The notes: a model not told the origin generated them from the letters alone. A stretch of 7,323 nt of DNA from an uncultured Alphaproteobacteria bacterium (GCA_934271195.1 CAKQRB010000057.1:1-7323), one strand, 5' to 3'. Numbered from the stretch's first letter, positions 1-6,878 are shown. A program made the numbers and translations.

Positions 1-60
1 GCACAATGGTAGAGAGCGTAGCGAGGTTAATTTTGCTCTGAAACCTTAGCAAATGAGCGT

Positions 61-80
61 AGGGCTGCCCTTTTATTTTT
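61..80 (+). terminator. Weak terminator-like hairpin with T tract
   Basis: AGGG at 61-64 can pair with CCCT at 68-71 around a 3-base loop, followed by a T-rich run to base 80 broken by one A. The stem is only 4 bp, so alone it is a weak terminator. It lies just ahead of a stronger hairpin at 81-111, and the two could act in tandem for a gene ending left of the window. Confidence 0.3.
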
Positions 81-111
81 GGCTGCCGGCCTTCCGGCCT
101 TTTTGGCAGTC
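81..111 (+). terminator. Probable intrinsic terminator, plus strand
   Basis: A GC-rich hairpin, either GCCGG 85-89 with CCGGC 94-98 or GGCC 88-91 with GGCC 96-99, is followed by five Ts at 100-104. This is the usual form of a Rho-independent terminator reading rightward. An outer 7-bp stem (81-87 with 105-111) could also close around it. That stem contains a G-U pair (82 and 110) which is a mismatch on the other strand, so the structure favours a plus-strand transcript. No T tract follows the hairpin on the minus strand. The gene it would serve lies outside the window. Confidence 0.55.
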
Positions 112-270
112 AAAAAGTAACAATAAAAAATAAACAACTTTATAAGGAAACCAAAACCTGAAAATAAGAAAAGAAAAACGACAGCAAAAGGGACAAGGGG
201 GTAAGAAAGGAGAAAGTGGGACGGAAGATAAGAGAAAAAGGACAGAAATGAATAAAACAATTAAGAAAAT

Positions 271-298
271 AAAAGGCAGGAAATGCCTCCCGCCTTTT
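271..298 (-). terminator. Intrinsic terminator of thyX
   Basis: Read on the minus strand, GGCGGG (294-289) pairs with CCTGCC (280-275) around an 8-base loop, and flanking A and T runs extend the stem to 10 bp. A T-rich tract follows. The single non-Watson-Crick pair is G-U on the minus-strand RNA but A-C on the plus strand, which supports minus-strand use. It begins a few bases after the thyX stop codon, so it most likely ends the thyX transcript. Confidence 0.75.
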
Positions 299-303
299 GC
301 TTT

Positions 304-960
304 TTATGATATTTTTTGTAACGGTGTATTTAAATCATTTCCTATGTCATCAAACACAACAGGAATTTGTTGTTTGAACTCATTTAGCAGAGCTTTCATA
401 ATCTGTTGTACAGTCGGATGTGCTGCTGGTGCTGTTCTCAAACTCAAAACATGGCGCCATTCCCGCAAATTTGCCGTCATAACTACGTCAGCCTTAACGG
501 AGTGCGGTAGCAACATTCTTGCTTGATCGGCTTTAGCGCCAAGTGCGCACATTTTCATATATTGCTGTTCAATTGCACATACGCCGTCATACCAAGCCTT
601 ATACATTTCTGTTCCCTCTTGGATATGACAGGGCTTGATAACCGTAATTTCTGACCCGAATTTGTCTTTGAAATAATTGCAGTAGCGTGTGCTTTCAATG
701 GCATAAGAAACGTGGCGATGACGGGTAATGTCCTTATAACATCCGAGATCGCAGGTAATTTTGACCGTGATGTTAAAATGCTCAAGCATAGCCGTATGCC
801 CGAGCTCAATCAGTTTTTTCACCATTTTTGCGGCGCTGTCATCAGTAATGGCGCCTTCCGATTTATAACAGTTTCGGGCGCATTTTTCAATAAATTTCAA
901 AATATAATCACCGTCGAGCGGTGTCCAGATTTCATATCCCGGATCTACGATTCTAACCAT
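304..960 (-). CDS. thyX: FAD-dependent thymidylate synthase ThyX
   Basis: This cytoplasmic flavoenzyme makes dTMP from dUMP, using methylenetetrahydrofolate as carbon donor and reduced FAD as hydride source. It stands in for, or adds to, the classical ThyA. The protein is 218 residues, close to the roughly 220 usual for the family. The ThyX signature RHR-x7-S is intact at residues 80-90. The C-terminal part has the family's ARMLLP (147-152), NLREW (164-168) and LR-x4-AHP (174-182) segments, where many homologues read AQ instead of AH. I chose ATG 958-960 because AGAGGA lies 6 bases upstream and the product starts like its homologues. An upstream ATG at 1036-1038 would add 26 unrelated residues. 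The gene stands alone, is divergent from the nuclease-like gene, and has its own terminator. I could not pick a convincing promoter for it. Confidence 0.97.
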   Translation of the reverse strand: MVRIVDPGYEIWTPLDGDYILKFIEKCARNCYKSEGAITDDSAAKMVKKLIELGHTAMLEHFNITVKITCDLGCYKDITRHRHVSYAIESTRYCNYFKDKFGSEITVIKPCHIQEGTEMYKAWYDGVCAIEQQYMKMCALGAKADQARMLLPHSVKADVVMTANLREWRHVLSLRTAPAAHPTVQQIMKALLNEFKQQIPVVFDDIGNDLNTPLQKIS

Positions 961-1038
961 AATTTTTCCTCTGTTTCTGATATAAAGATAAACAAATGAT
1001 ATTCGGATAAAAAACATAAAACCAGCATAAAGTGGCAA

Positions 1039-1066
1039 TTGATAACAAAAAAAGTAACCATATATT
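1039..1066 (+). promoter_or_regulatory. Candidate sigma-70-type promoter for the nuclease-tsaE-hprK group
   Basis: TTGATA (1039-1044) and TATATT (1061-1066) each differ by one base from the housekeeping consensus hexamers and are 16 bases apart. Transcription would start near 1073, about 50 bases before the nuclease-like gene's ATG. The surrounding DNA is AT-rich, so chance matches are possible. Confidence 0.5.
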
Positions 1067-1122
1067 TACTAAAATCACCTAAGGTTAAAACAACTGTAAA
1101 ACGCATAAACAGGAAGACATTT

Positions 1123-2091
1123 ATGGGATTTTTAAAAAAAATAATGCTGGGTTTCGGCGCTTTGTTTTTAATCTTGGCCGGCGGAGCAGGAACCCAGAGT
1201 TCCAGCACTTTGCTGCAGGGCGGCGGTTTTTTCGGATTATTGATTGGTCTGGTTATCTTATACCTCTTTGCCCGCATGGCTTGGCGCGCCATGGGATGCC
1301 TTCCGTCCGTCTTAATCATCGTTGGAATTATCGCCTTTATATTATATGCTATCGGCGCTTTTAATAACGGGGTAGGGGGGATTGTGCCGAATATCAGGTC
1401 ATTTCTGGGGCAGAATACCGCCCCGCGCCAATTCTCGCGTCCGGCAAATGTTCCTCAGGAACTTGATGAAGAATTTTATGAAGAAGAAACACTTGTGTCA
1501 GAACAGTATCCGGAAGAACAGAAGACCGGCGGCGTGGAAAAACTGATCAACCGCCTGTCCGAAGGTTTTGGCGGTGCACCGGCGGAACATCAGCCGGCAC
1601 GTCCGGCACCGGCCTATCCGATAATTTACGGCGCGGCCGGCGTTGTCAGCGGAGATACCTTAAAAATCAACGGCCGTTTTTTCAAATTATATGGCATTGA
1701 CGCTCCGGAACTGGATCAACGCTGCGCGGACGGTACCGGTCGTTCTTACAGCTGCGGCAAAGTTGCGGCGCGCTGGCTGCGGGACTGGATTATGGACAAC
1801 CCGCTAGAATGCAGGATTATGCAACAGGACAAAAAAGGCAATATGGTTGGTAACTGCGCTCTGGGTCCCTATGATCTGGGTGCGGCAATCGTTAATGCCG
1901 GCTGGGCGGTTGCTTATGAAAAATATACCGGAATTTATGTTCCTTATGAACAGCAAGCAAAAATGAACCGCCGCGGCCTATGGCGCGGAAAATTCTACAA
2001 GCCGTGGGATTGGCGGCAAATTCAGCAACAACGGCCGGAAATTAAAATCACGCGTCCCAAACGCAAACATATCGGGGATATTTTTGAGTAA
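1123..2091 (+). CDS. Membrane-anchored thermonuclease-like (SNase family) protein, possibly inactive
   Basis: The 322-residue protein has three hydrophobic segments (about 7-21, 35-50, 60-80), a Pro- and Glu-rich linker (about 97-168) and a C-terminal staphylococcal-nuclease domain (about 171-298). Positive residues near 5-6 and 51-55 suggest N-in topology, which places the nuclease domain in the periplasm. The domain has the family core GDTL (177-180), YGIDAPE (190-196), a Cys pair (201, 211) and GLWRGKF-x2-PWDWR (285-298). Aligning by eye with staphylococcal nuclease, the metal ligands Asp21, Asp40 and Glu43 are kept as D178, D193 and E196. Catalytic Arg35 is K188 and Arg87 is N240. Either activity is much reduced or the domain now binds nucleic acid without cutting. 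ATG 1123 is chosen for the AGGAAG 6 bases upstream. A TTG at 1039 in the same frame has no good ribosome site and overlaps the candidate promoter. Confidence 0.88.
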   Translation: MGFLKKIMLGFGALFLILAGGAGTQSSSTLLQGGGFFGLLIGLVILYLFARMAWRAMGCLPSVLIIVGIIAFILYAIGAFNNGVGGIVPNIRSFLGQNTAPRQFSRPANVPQELDEEFYEEETLVSEQYPEEQKTGGVEKLINRLSEGFGGAPAEHQPARPAPAYPIIYGAAGVVSGDTLKINGRFFKLYGIDAPELDQRCADGTGRSYSCGKVAARWLRDWIMDNPLECRIMQQDKKGNMVGNCALGPYDLGAAIVNAGWAVAYEKYTGIYVPYEQQAKMNRRGLWRGKFYKPWDWRQIQQQRPEIKITRPKRKHIGDIFE

Positions 2092-2096
2092 AAAAC

Positions 2097-2564
2097 ATGA
2101 CAGAAACTTTTGAATTTTTTTCACCGGACGAAGCATCTACCGCGGCTTTTGGGCGAAAATTGGCGCAAATGGCAAAGCAAGGCGATGTCTTTGCTCTGTT
2201 TGGTACGCTGGGAATGGGCAAAAGCGTTCTGGCGCGGGCTTTTATTCAGAGCTTAACCTGTGCGAAAGAAGTTCCGAGCCCGACATTTACGCTAGTGCAA
2301 AGTTATGACGCGCCGGATTTTGAGATTTTTCATTATGACCTCTACCGTATAAAATCACCGGAAGAAATTTTTGAAATCGGGATGGAAGAAGCCGTATATC
2401 AGGGTGTAAGCCTGATAGAATGGCCGGAAATGATGGGCGGATACCTGCCGCGCAATTGTTTTCGGATAGAAATTACGCCGCAGAAAGACGGCCGCAAAAT
2501 CATCATCTCAAGCGCGTCGGAAGAAAAACGGCAGCGTCTGTCGGAATTGGAAAAAGGCAAATGA
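2097..2564 (+). CDS. tsaE: tRNA threonylcarbamoyladenosine biosynthesis ATPase TsaE
   Basis: TsaE is the small ATPase that works with TsaB and TsaD to place threonylcarbamoyl on A37 of tRNAs reading ANN codons (t6A), in the cytoplasm. The 155-residue protein has the expected length and all the family landmarks: a Walker A loop GTLGMGKS at 36-43, SPTF at 61-64, HYDLYR at 79-84 and EWPE at 108-111. The start lies 5 bases after the stop of the nuclease-like gene with only a weak TGAG ahead of it, so translation is probably coupled to that gene. The 3' end overlaps hprK in an ATGA. tsaB and tsaD are not in the window. Confidence 0.95.
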   Translation: MTETFEFFSPDEASTAAFGRKLAQMAKQGDVFALFGTLGMGKSVLARAFIQSLTCAKEVPSPTFTLVQSYDAPDFEIFHYDLYRIKSPEEIFEIGMEEAVYQGVSLIEWPEMMGGYLPRNCFRIEITPQKDGRKIIISSASEEKRQRLSELEKGK

Positions 2565-2983
2565 GCAATATTTATGCTTCCTGCGTAGATTATGACGGAA
2601 AGGGGATACTTCTTCTCGGAACTTCCGGAAGCGGCAAATCAGGCTTGTGTCTGGAGCTGATTCTTAGTTATAATGCCGTGCTGGTTGCCGATGACCGTGT
2701 CGAACTCACCGCCAAAGCCGGCGGTGTCTATGCTTCCGCGCCGGAAAATATCAAAGGCCTGCTTGAAGTCCGCAATGTCGGAATCCTCCGTCTGCCGGTC
2801 ATAGAAAAAACACGGGTGCATGCCGTTGTCAGACTTGAACCCGCCACACAAACTTTGGAACGCCTGCCAGAGCCGGAAACTTGCCTTTTGGAAGATACCA
2901 AACTGCCGCTGCTGCGCTTTTATGAAAATGATACCGCCGTTGCTGCCAAAATCATCGCTTTTCTAAGCTTTCCGCGCCTCTGA
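2561..2983 (+). CDS. hprK: HPr kinase/phosphorylase, short alphaproteobacterial form
   Basis: HprK phosphorylates a serine in HPr-type phosphocarriers, here probably as part of a regulatory phosphotransferase system of the PTS-Ntr kind. At 140 residues it is only the C-terminal kinase domain and lacks the N-terminal half found in Firmicutes (about 310 residues), as is usual in alphaproteobacteria. It has a P-loop GTSGSGKS at 20-27, VADDRVEL at 42-49 and the HprK signature GLLEVRNVGILRLP at 66-79. Family members usually have a His in an 'I/L-H-A/G' context just before the P-loop strand. Here the equivalent position is Tyr5 (NIYAS). The ATG overlaps the tsaE stop as ATGA, which indicates translational coupling and decides the start, although the frame is open further upstream. 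HPr and EIIA genes are not next to it. Confidence 0.9.
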   Translation: MSNIYASCVDYDGKGILLLGTSGSGKSGLCLELILSYNAVLVADDRVELTAKAGGVYASAPENIKGLLEVRNVGILRLPVIEKTRVHAVVRLEPATQTLERLPEPETCLLEDTKLPLLRFYENDTAVAAKIIAFLSFPRL

Positions 2984-3030
2984 TTTTTCTGCAAAAAATA
3001 TGAACGACCAAGGGGATGACTTTGATTAGT

Positions 3031-3060
3031 TTGTTGATTTCTGCTGTTTTTGCATATAAT
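3031..3060 (+). promoter_or_regulatory. Probable promoter of the mlaE-mlaF-radA-cvpA group
   Basis: A perfect TATAAT lies at 3055-3060. The -35 element could be TTGATT (3034-3039, 15-base spacer) or TTGTTG (3031-3036, 18-base spacer). Transcription would start near 3067, about 27 bases before mlaE. It sits in the only gap of any size between plus-strand genes from 1123 to 6791, so it probably starts an independent transcript. I see no strong terminator between hprK and this promoter, so read-through from the upstream group is possible. Confidence 0.65.
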
Positions 3061-3093
3061 ATAAGCCAAACGATAAATTAAAGAGAGAGTGTC

Positions 3094-3885
3094 ATGGCAA
3101 AAAAATATATTGAAAACTTTTTAAGAAAACAGGGAAAACCGCTGGTTACATTCATTTCCCGCCTCGGTGAACTGTCTTTGTTCATCGCCAAATCGCTGTA
3201 TAACTGTGTCACGCCGCCGTTTTATCTCCGTCTGCTTGGCAAGCAGATGATCGACATTGGCTTCTATTCCCTGCCAGTTGTCGGATTGACCACAATTTTT
3301 GCCGGTATGGTCATTGCCTTGCAGAGTTACTCCGGTTTTGCCCGTTTCGGAGCGGAAAGCGCCGTCGCTTCCGTTGTGCTGATTTCCGTAACCCGCGAAC
3401 TTGCACCTGTTTTGTCAGCCTTAATGGTTGCCGGCCGTATCGGTGCAGCCATGGCGGCCGAAATCGGAACCATGCGCGTGACCGAGCAGATTGACGCCCT
3501 GACGACTTTGTCGACCAATCCGTTTAAATATCTGGTTGCGCCGCGTATCATCGCCGGTATTCTGGTCTTGCCGCTATTGGTTCTGTTCGGTGATGTCATC
3601 GGTATTTTCGGCGGCTATGTCATCGGTGTTTACAAACTCGGCTTCAATCCAGCCAACTACATTAACTCCACTTTGCAGGAACTACAGGCTATTGACATTA
3701 CAACCGGCGTGGTAAAAGCTTGCGTCTTCGGTTTTATCATTTCTTTGATGGGTTGCTATAACGGTTACAAATCAAAAGGCGGTGCGCAAGGTGTGGGCGA
3801 AGCGACGACTAATGCCGTTGTTTCGGCTTCTATCCTGATTTTGATATTTAACTATATCATTACCGAAGTTTTCTTTTCCAAATAA
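3094..3885 (+). CDS. mlaE: MlaE-family lipid ABC transporter permease
   Basis: This is the inner-membrane permease of the Mla-type (MCE-associated) system, which moves phospholipids between the inner and outer membranes to keep outer-membrane asymmetry. The 263-residue protein matches the family length (about 260). It has an amphipathic N-terminal region followed by about five hydrophobic segments (near 58-80, 92-120, 147-180, 203-222, 240-260). The MlaE hallmark is clear: RELAPV at 101-106, then AGRIGAAMAAEIGTMRVTEQ (113-132) leading into IDAL. A second conserved segment, GGAQGVGEATTNAVV, is at 229-243. It lies 20 bases ahead of its partner ATPase. The MCE-domain subunit MlaD and the periplasmic carrier MlaC are not in this cluster, so the complete transporter would need subunits encoded elsewhere. 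Confidence 0.95.
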   Translation: MAKKYIENFLRKQGKPLVTFISRLGELSLFIAKSLYNCVTPPFYLRLLGKQMIDIGFYSLPVVGLTTIFAGMVIALQSYSGFARFGAESAVASVVLISVTRELAPVLSALMVAGRIGAAMAAEIGTMRVTEQIDALTTLSTNPFKYLVAPRIIAGILVLPLLVLFGDVIGIFGGYVIGVYKLGFNPANYINSTLQELQAIDITTGVVKACVFGFIISLMGCYNGYKSKGGAQGVGEATTNAVVSASILILIFNYIITEVFFSK

Positions 3886-3905
3886 CCGCAGCAGAGGAAC
3901 AAGCA

Positions 3906-4670
3906 ATGTCAGATACAAAAATTAAAATCACAAATTTGAAAAAAGCTTTCGGCCGCAAGGTTGTTCTCGACGGTGTGGATTTGGACATCAGAAAAGGAGA
4001 GTCTTTGGTGGTTATCGGTGGTTCCGGTACTGGAAAATCTGTTTTGATTAAGTGCATTCAGGGCATTTTGGTACCTGATGCCGGTTCAATCAAAATTGAC
4101 GGAAACGAAGTTGTCGGCGTAACGGAAGAACAAAAAGAAGCCATGCATTCCAAAATGGGCATGCTTTTTCAGGGCGGCGCCTTGTTTGACAGTTTAAGCG
4201 TTTGGGAAAACGTGGCTTTCGGCTTGATAGAAAACCAGAAAATGCCAAAAAAAGAAGCCAAGCTTGCCGCAGTTAACGTTTTGCGTCAGGTTGGTCTGGC
4301 GCCTGATGTTGCCGACTTGTCGCCGTCCGAGCTTTCCGGCGGCATGCAAAAACGCGTCGGTCTGGCGCGCGCCATTGCCACAAAACCGGAAATTATCTTT
4401 TTTGACGAGCCGACTACCGGTCTGGATCCTATTATGTCCGACGTCATTAACGATTTGATTATTGAGTCCGTAAAAGGTCTGGGCGCAACCGCGCTGACCA
4501 TTACGCACGACATGGCTTCCGCCCGCAAGATTGCCGATCGGATTGCCATGTTGTATAAAGGCAAAATCATTTGGCAAGGAACGGTTAAGGAGATGGATAA
4601 GACTGATAATCCCTATGTCTGCCAGTTTATTCACGGCTGTTCTCAAGGCCCGATCAAAGTAGAGGTTTAG
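3906..4670 (+). CDS. mlaF: MlaF-family ABC transporter ATP-binding protein
   Basis: This is the cytoplasmic ATPase that powers the MlaE permease in lipid transport. All the ABC motifs are intact in the 254-residue protein: Walker A GGSGTGKS at 38-45, Q-loop Gln89 in LFQGGALF, signature LSGGMQKR at 143-150, Walker B IIFFDEP at 163-169 and the switch His201 in ITHD. The LFQGGALFDSLSVWENV segment (87-103) is characteristic of the MlaF branch. AGAGGA lies 7 bases ahead of the ATG. It is co-transcribed with mlaE upstream. Its last codons carry the ribosome binding site (AGAGG, 4661-4665) of radA, which begins 3 bases after its stop, so the two are probably translationally linked. Confidence 0.95.
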   Translation: MSDTKIKITNLKKAFGRKVVLDGVDLDIRKGESLVVIGGSGTGKSVLIKCIQGILVPDAGSIKIDGNEVVGVTEEQKEAMHSKMGMLFQGGALFDSLSVWENVAFGLIENQKMPKKEAKLAAVNVLRQVGLAPDVADLSPSELSGGMQKRVGLARAIATKPEIIFFDEPTTGLDPIMSDVINDLIIESVKGLGATALTITHDMASARKIADRIAMLYKGKIIWQGTVKEMDKTDNPYVCQFIHGCSQGPIKVEV

Positions 4671-4673
4671 ACT

Positions 4674-6050
4674 ATGGCAAAAAAAGGCGGCAGCGAGTTT
4701 GTTTGTCAAAACTGCGGCGCAATATATCCGCGCTGGCAGGGAAAATGCGACGCCTGTGGCGAATGGAATACGATTGTCGAAGAAAAAGTAGGCGGCGAGG
4801 GTTTTTCTAACCTTGCTCCAAAACATAAAGGCAAAATTATCGACTTTGTTCCGCTCAGTGGCGCGCAGGAAAAACTCAGCCGCCTGTCAACCTCAATCAA
4901 AGAACTGGACCGTGTCTGCGGCGGTGGTTTGGTTGCCGGTTCGGTCATTCTGGTCGGCGGCGACCCCGGTATCGGAAAATCAACCTTGCTTTTGCAAACC
5001 TGTGCCAAAATTGCCAATCTGCCGGAACATCCGGAATGTTATTATATCTCGGGCGAAGAAGCCATTGATCAGGTGCGGATTCGCGCCAAACGTCTGGGGC
5101 TGGAACAATCGCCAGTCAAACTGGCCAGTGCCACCGACATCAAAGACATTATCGCCACGTTGGAAAAATCGAATGCCGCGGTTGTTATTATTGATTCTAT
5201 CCAAACTATGTATCTGGAAGATGTTGAATCCACCCCCGGCAGCGTCGCGCAAGTTCGGGCGTGTAGCTATGAACTGATAAAATTGGCCAAGAAGAAAGGT
5301 TTTACGCTGTTTCTGGTCGGGCACGTTACCAAACAGGGCTCGATTGCCGGTCCGCGTGTGCTGGAACATATGGTCGATACGGTTTTGTACTTTGAAGGCG
5401 AAAGAGGACACCATTTCCGCATTTTGCGCGCTGTCAAAAACCGTTATGGCGCAACGGACGAAATCGGCGTGTTTGAAATGCAGGATCAGGGATTGGTCGA
5501 AGTTGACAACCCGTCGGCCTTGTTTTTGGCGGAACGGCAGGGCAATATCTCCGGCTCCTGCGTTTTTGCCGGTATAGAGGGCTCTCGTCCGGTATTGGTC
5601 GAAATTCAGGCGCTGGTCAGCCAAACCGGATACGCCAGCCCCAAACGCGCCGTTGTCGGTTGGGACAGCAACCGCCTGTCAATGGTTTTGGCGGTTTTGG
5701 AAGCGCGCTGCGGCATGAACCTGAGCTCACAGGATGTTTATCTGAATATTGCCGGCGGATTAAGAATTACCGAACCGGCAGCGGATTTGGCTGTTGCCAT
5801 GGCGGTCATTTCTTCTCTGACCAACAAACCTCTGCCGCATGATATGGTTATTTTCGGCGAAATCGGACTTTCCGGTGAGATTCGCGCGGTCAGCCAGCCG
5901 AATTTGCGGCTGAAAGAAGCGCATAAACTGGGTTTTGCCAGTGCCTTAACGCCGCCGGAACATAAAAAGGACAACGGCAACAAAAGAGATTATGGTATGT
6001 CTGTTTATGAAATCGGCAACGTCCAGCGGCTGATTAATTGGTTTAATTAA
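4674..6050 (+). CDS. radA: DNA repair protein RadA (branch-migration helicase)
   Basis: RadA (Sms) is a RecA-like, DnaB-like ATPase that drives branch migration during homologous recombination. The 458-residue protein has the normal length and order of domains. A four-cysteine zinc finger (C11, C14, C25, C28) comes first. The RecA core has Walker A GGDPGIGKS at 95-103 and a Walker B strand VVIIDS at 170-175. The RadA-specific KNRFG motif appears as KNRYG at 255-259, a conservative change. A C-terminal Lon-protease-like domain covers about 285-458, including GGLRITEPAADLAVAMA (361-377) and FGEIGLSGEIR (394-404). The start is 3 bases after mlaF with a ribosome site inside the mlaF end. The neighbouring cvpA is a frequent genomic partner of radA in alphaproteobacteria. 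Confidence 0.97.
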   Translation: MAKKGGSEFVCQNCGAIYPRWQGKCDACGEWNTIVEEKVGGEGFSNLAPKHKGKIIDFVPLSGAQEKLSRLSTSIKELDRVCGGGLVAGSVILVGGDPGIGKSTLLLQTCAKIANLPEHPECYYISGEEAIDQVRIRAKRLGLEQSPVKLASATDIKDIIATLEKSNAAVVIIDSIQTMYLEDVESTPGSVAQVRACSYELIKLAKKKGFTLFLVGHVTKQGSIAGPRVLEHMVDTVLYFEGERGHHFRILRAVKNRYGATDEIGVFEMQDQGLVEVDNPSALFLAERQGNISGSCVFAGIEGSRPVLVEIQALVSQTGYASPKRAVVGWDSNRLSMVLAVLEARCGMNLSSQDVYLNIAGGLRITEPAADLAVAMAVISSLTNKPLPHDMVIFGEIGLSGEIRAVSQPNLRLKEAHKLGFASALTPPEHKKDNGNKRDYGMSVYEIGNVQRLINWFN

Positions 6051-6065
6051 GTTAAAGGGTAGAAA

Positions 6066-6791
6066 ATGAATAATGTAGATGTCATCATTCTGTTTGTGGT
6101 CGGAATCTCCGGACTGATAGCTTTGAGTCGCGGACTTGTCAAAGAAGTCTTGTCGATTATCGGCTGGGTACTTGGGACAATAGCCGTTATCTACCTGCTG
6201 CCGGTTATTAATCCGCTGACTGAAAAATACATTGCCGAAGGCATGATAGGCGGTATTATCACGGCATTAAGCATTCTGATTGTTTTTATGATTATCTGGA
6301 ATGTTTCCACCAGCGGTATAATCAATGACATCAGAATTTCAAAAATGAGCGGTCTGGATCGGATTCTGGGGCTGTTTTTTGGCATTGCCAGAGCGTTTTT
6401 GTTGGTTGTGCTGGTCTATATCCTCATCAGCTGGATTATGCCGCAGGACAAACAGCCGGAAGTGCTGCAGAAATCAAAATATTTTAATATCGCCGGCAAT
6501 TTTGCCAAACCGATAGAAAAGCTGATTCCTGAAGAAACGCTGGAAAGTATCCGTAAAAAAGCCGAAAAAATGAACGGAGCGGAAGATGATGATGAAAAGA
6601 CCGAAGAAAGAGCCAAAAAGCAAAAGAAAAATAATGAAGCTCAGGATTTGTTTGACAAGTTAACCCAGCCTCAAGTCAAAAAGTTCAAAAAAGACGTTGA
6701 AAAAGTCAAAAAACTCGATGAGCAAGTCGATGAGGGATATAACAAATTAGAACGGGATAATCTTGACCGCCTGATTGATAATATACATTAA
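6066..6791 (+). CDS. cvpA: CvpA-family inner-membrane protein with long charged tail
   Basis: CvpA proteins are small inner-membrane proteins named for a role in colicin V production in E. coli. Their molecular function is still poorly defined, with links to envelope homeostasis. The first 125 residues hold four hydrophobic segments (about 5-20, 27-47, 60-80, 101-124) and the family landmarks SRGLVKE (21-27) and LDRILGLFFGIAR (97-109). A Lys- and Glu-rich tail (about 126-241) probably lies in the cytoplasm and may be partly helical. It ends in ERDNLDRLIDNI, which resembles the tail ends of alphaproteobacterial CvpA proteins. At 241 residues it is clearly longer than E. coli CvpA (about 160) because of this tail. 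AAGGG lies 6 bases ahead of the ATG, 15 bases after radA. The usual next gene, purF, does not follow. Confidence 0.9.
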   Translation: MNNVDVIILFVVGISGLIALSRGLVKEVLSIIGWVLGTIAVIYLLPVINPLTEKYIAEGMIGGIITALSILIVFMIIWNVSTSGIINDIRISKMSGLDRILGLFFGIARAFLLVVLVYILISWIMPQDKQPEVLQKSKYFNIAGNFAKPIEKLIPEETLESIRKKAEKMNGAEDDDEKTEERAKKQKKNNEAQDLFDKLTQPQVKKFKKDVEKVKKLDEQVDEGYNKLERDNLDRLIDNIH

Positions 6792-6878
6792 TTTGATTTA
6801 TTTCTGTATCATTCGGAACACATTTCTCTCCCGCAAAAAATCCGCTTGCAAAATCTCTGCAATACTTTATGATAATAG
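6792..6878. other. Gap between cvpA and the structured leader
   Basis: No terminator follows cvpA directly. I see only AT-rich DNA, a 5-bp inverted pair (TTGCA 6846-6850 with TGCAA 6858-6862), and the candidate promoter described separately. The radA-cvpA transcript may therefore run into the structured region and stop only at the hairpin at 7013-7041. Confidence 0.4.
6846..6873 (+). promoter_or_regulatory. Candidate promoter of the structured RNA and HTH gene
   Basis: TTGCAA (6846-6851) and TATGAT (6868-6873) are 16 bases apart. An alternative -10, GATAAT, lies at 6871-6876. Transcription would start at about 6879-6883, at or just inside the 5' arm of the 10-bp hairpin 6879-6902. The -35 match is moderate (4 of 6) and the call rests partly on this coincidence. 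Confidence 0.45.

Larger units (their letters stand above)
1..270. other. Intergenic stretch without a convincing gene
   Basis: I see no gene that I can support here. The left part (about 1-111) holds two T-tract hairpins, listed separately. From about 115 to 275 the plus strand is strikingly purine-rich and low in complexity, with many A and G runs and few C or T. An open frame on the minus strand (27-260) exists only because the complement is pyrimidine-rich: it encodes mostly Phe, Leu, Ser and Tyr, has no family resemblance that I recognise, and overlaps the hairpins. The first bases do not form a tRNA or the end of a recognisable protein. Confidence 0.6.

Noticed and set aside
27..260. 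Open frame of 77 codons on the minus strand
   Set aside because: Composition is what the pyrimidine-rich complement would give by chance, it spans the hairpins at 61-111, it has no family resemblance I recognise, and the thyX terminator lies just upstream of its start.
961..1038. N-terminal extension of thyX to an ATG at 1036-1038
   Set aside because: The extra 26 residues are unlike ThyX, and ATG 958-960 has AGAGGA 6 bases upstream.
1039..1122. TTG start of the nuclease-like gene, 28 codons upstream
   Set aside because: It falls in the candidate -35 element, has no ribosome site, and adds a Lys-rich stretch ahead of a good start with AGGAAG.
3000..3029. Nine-codon frame between hprK and mlaE
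   Set aside because: It is too short and lacks a ribosome site; the region is better explained as promoter DNA.
4194..4826. Open frame of 210 codons on the minus strand opposite mlaF and radA
   Set aside because: It is antisense to two well-identified genes, spans their junction, and has no recognisable domain.
4980..5624. Open frame of 214 codons on the minus strand opposite radA
   Set aside because: It is fully inside radA on the other strand, with a composition that follows radA codons.
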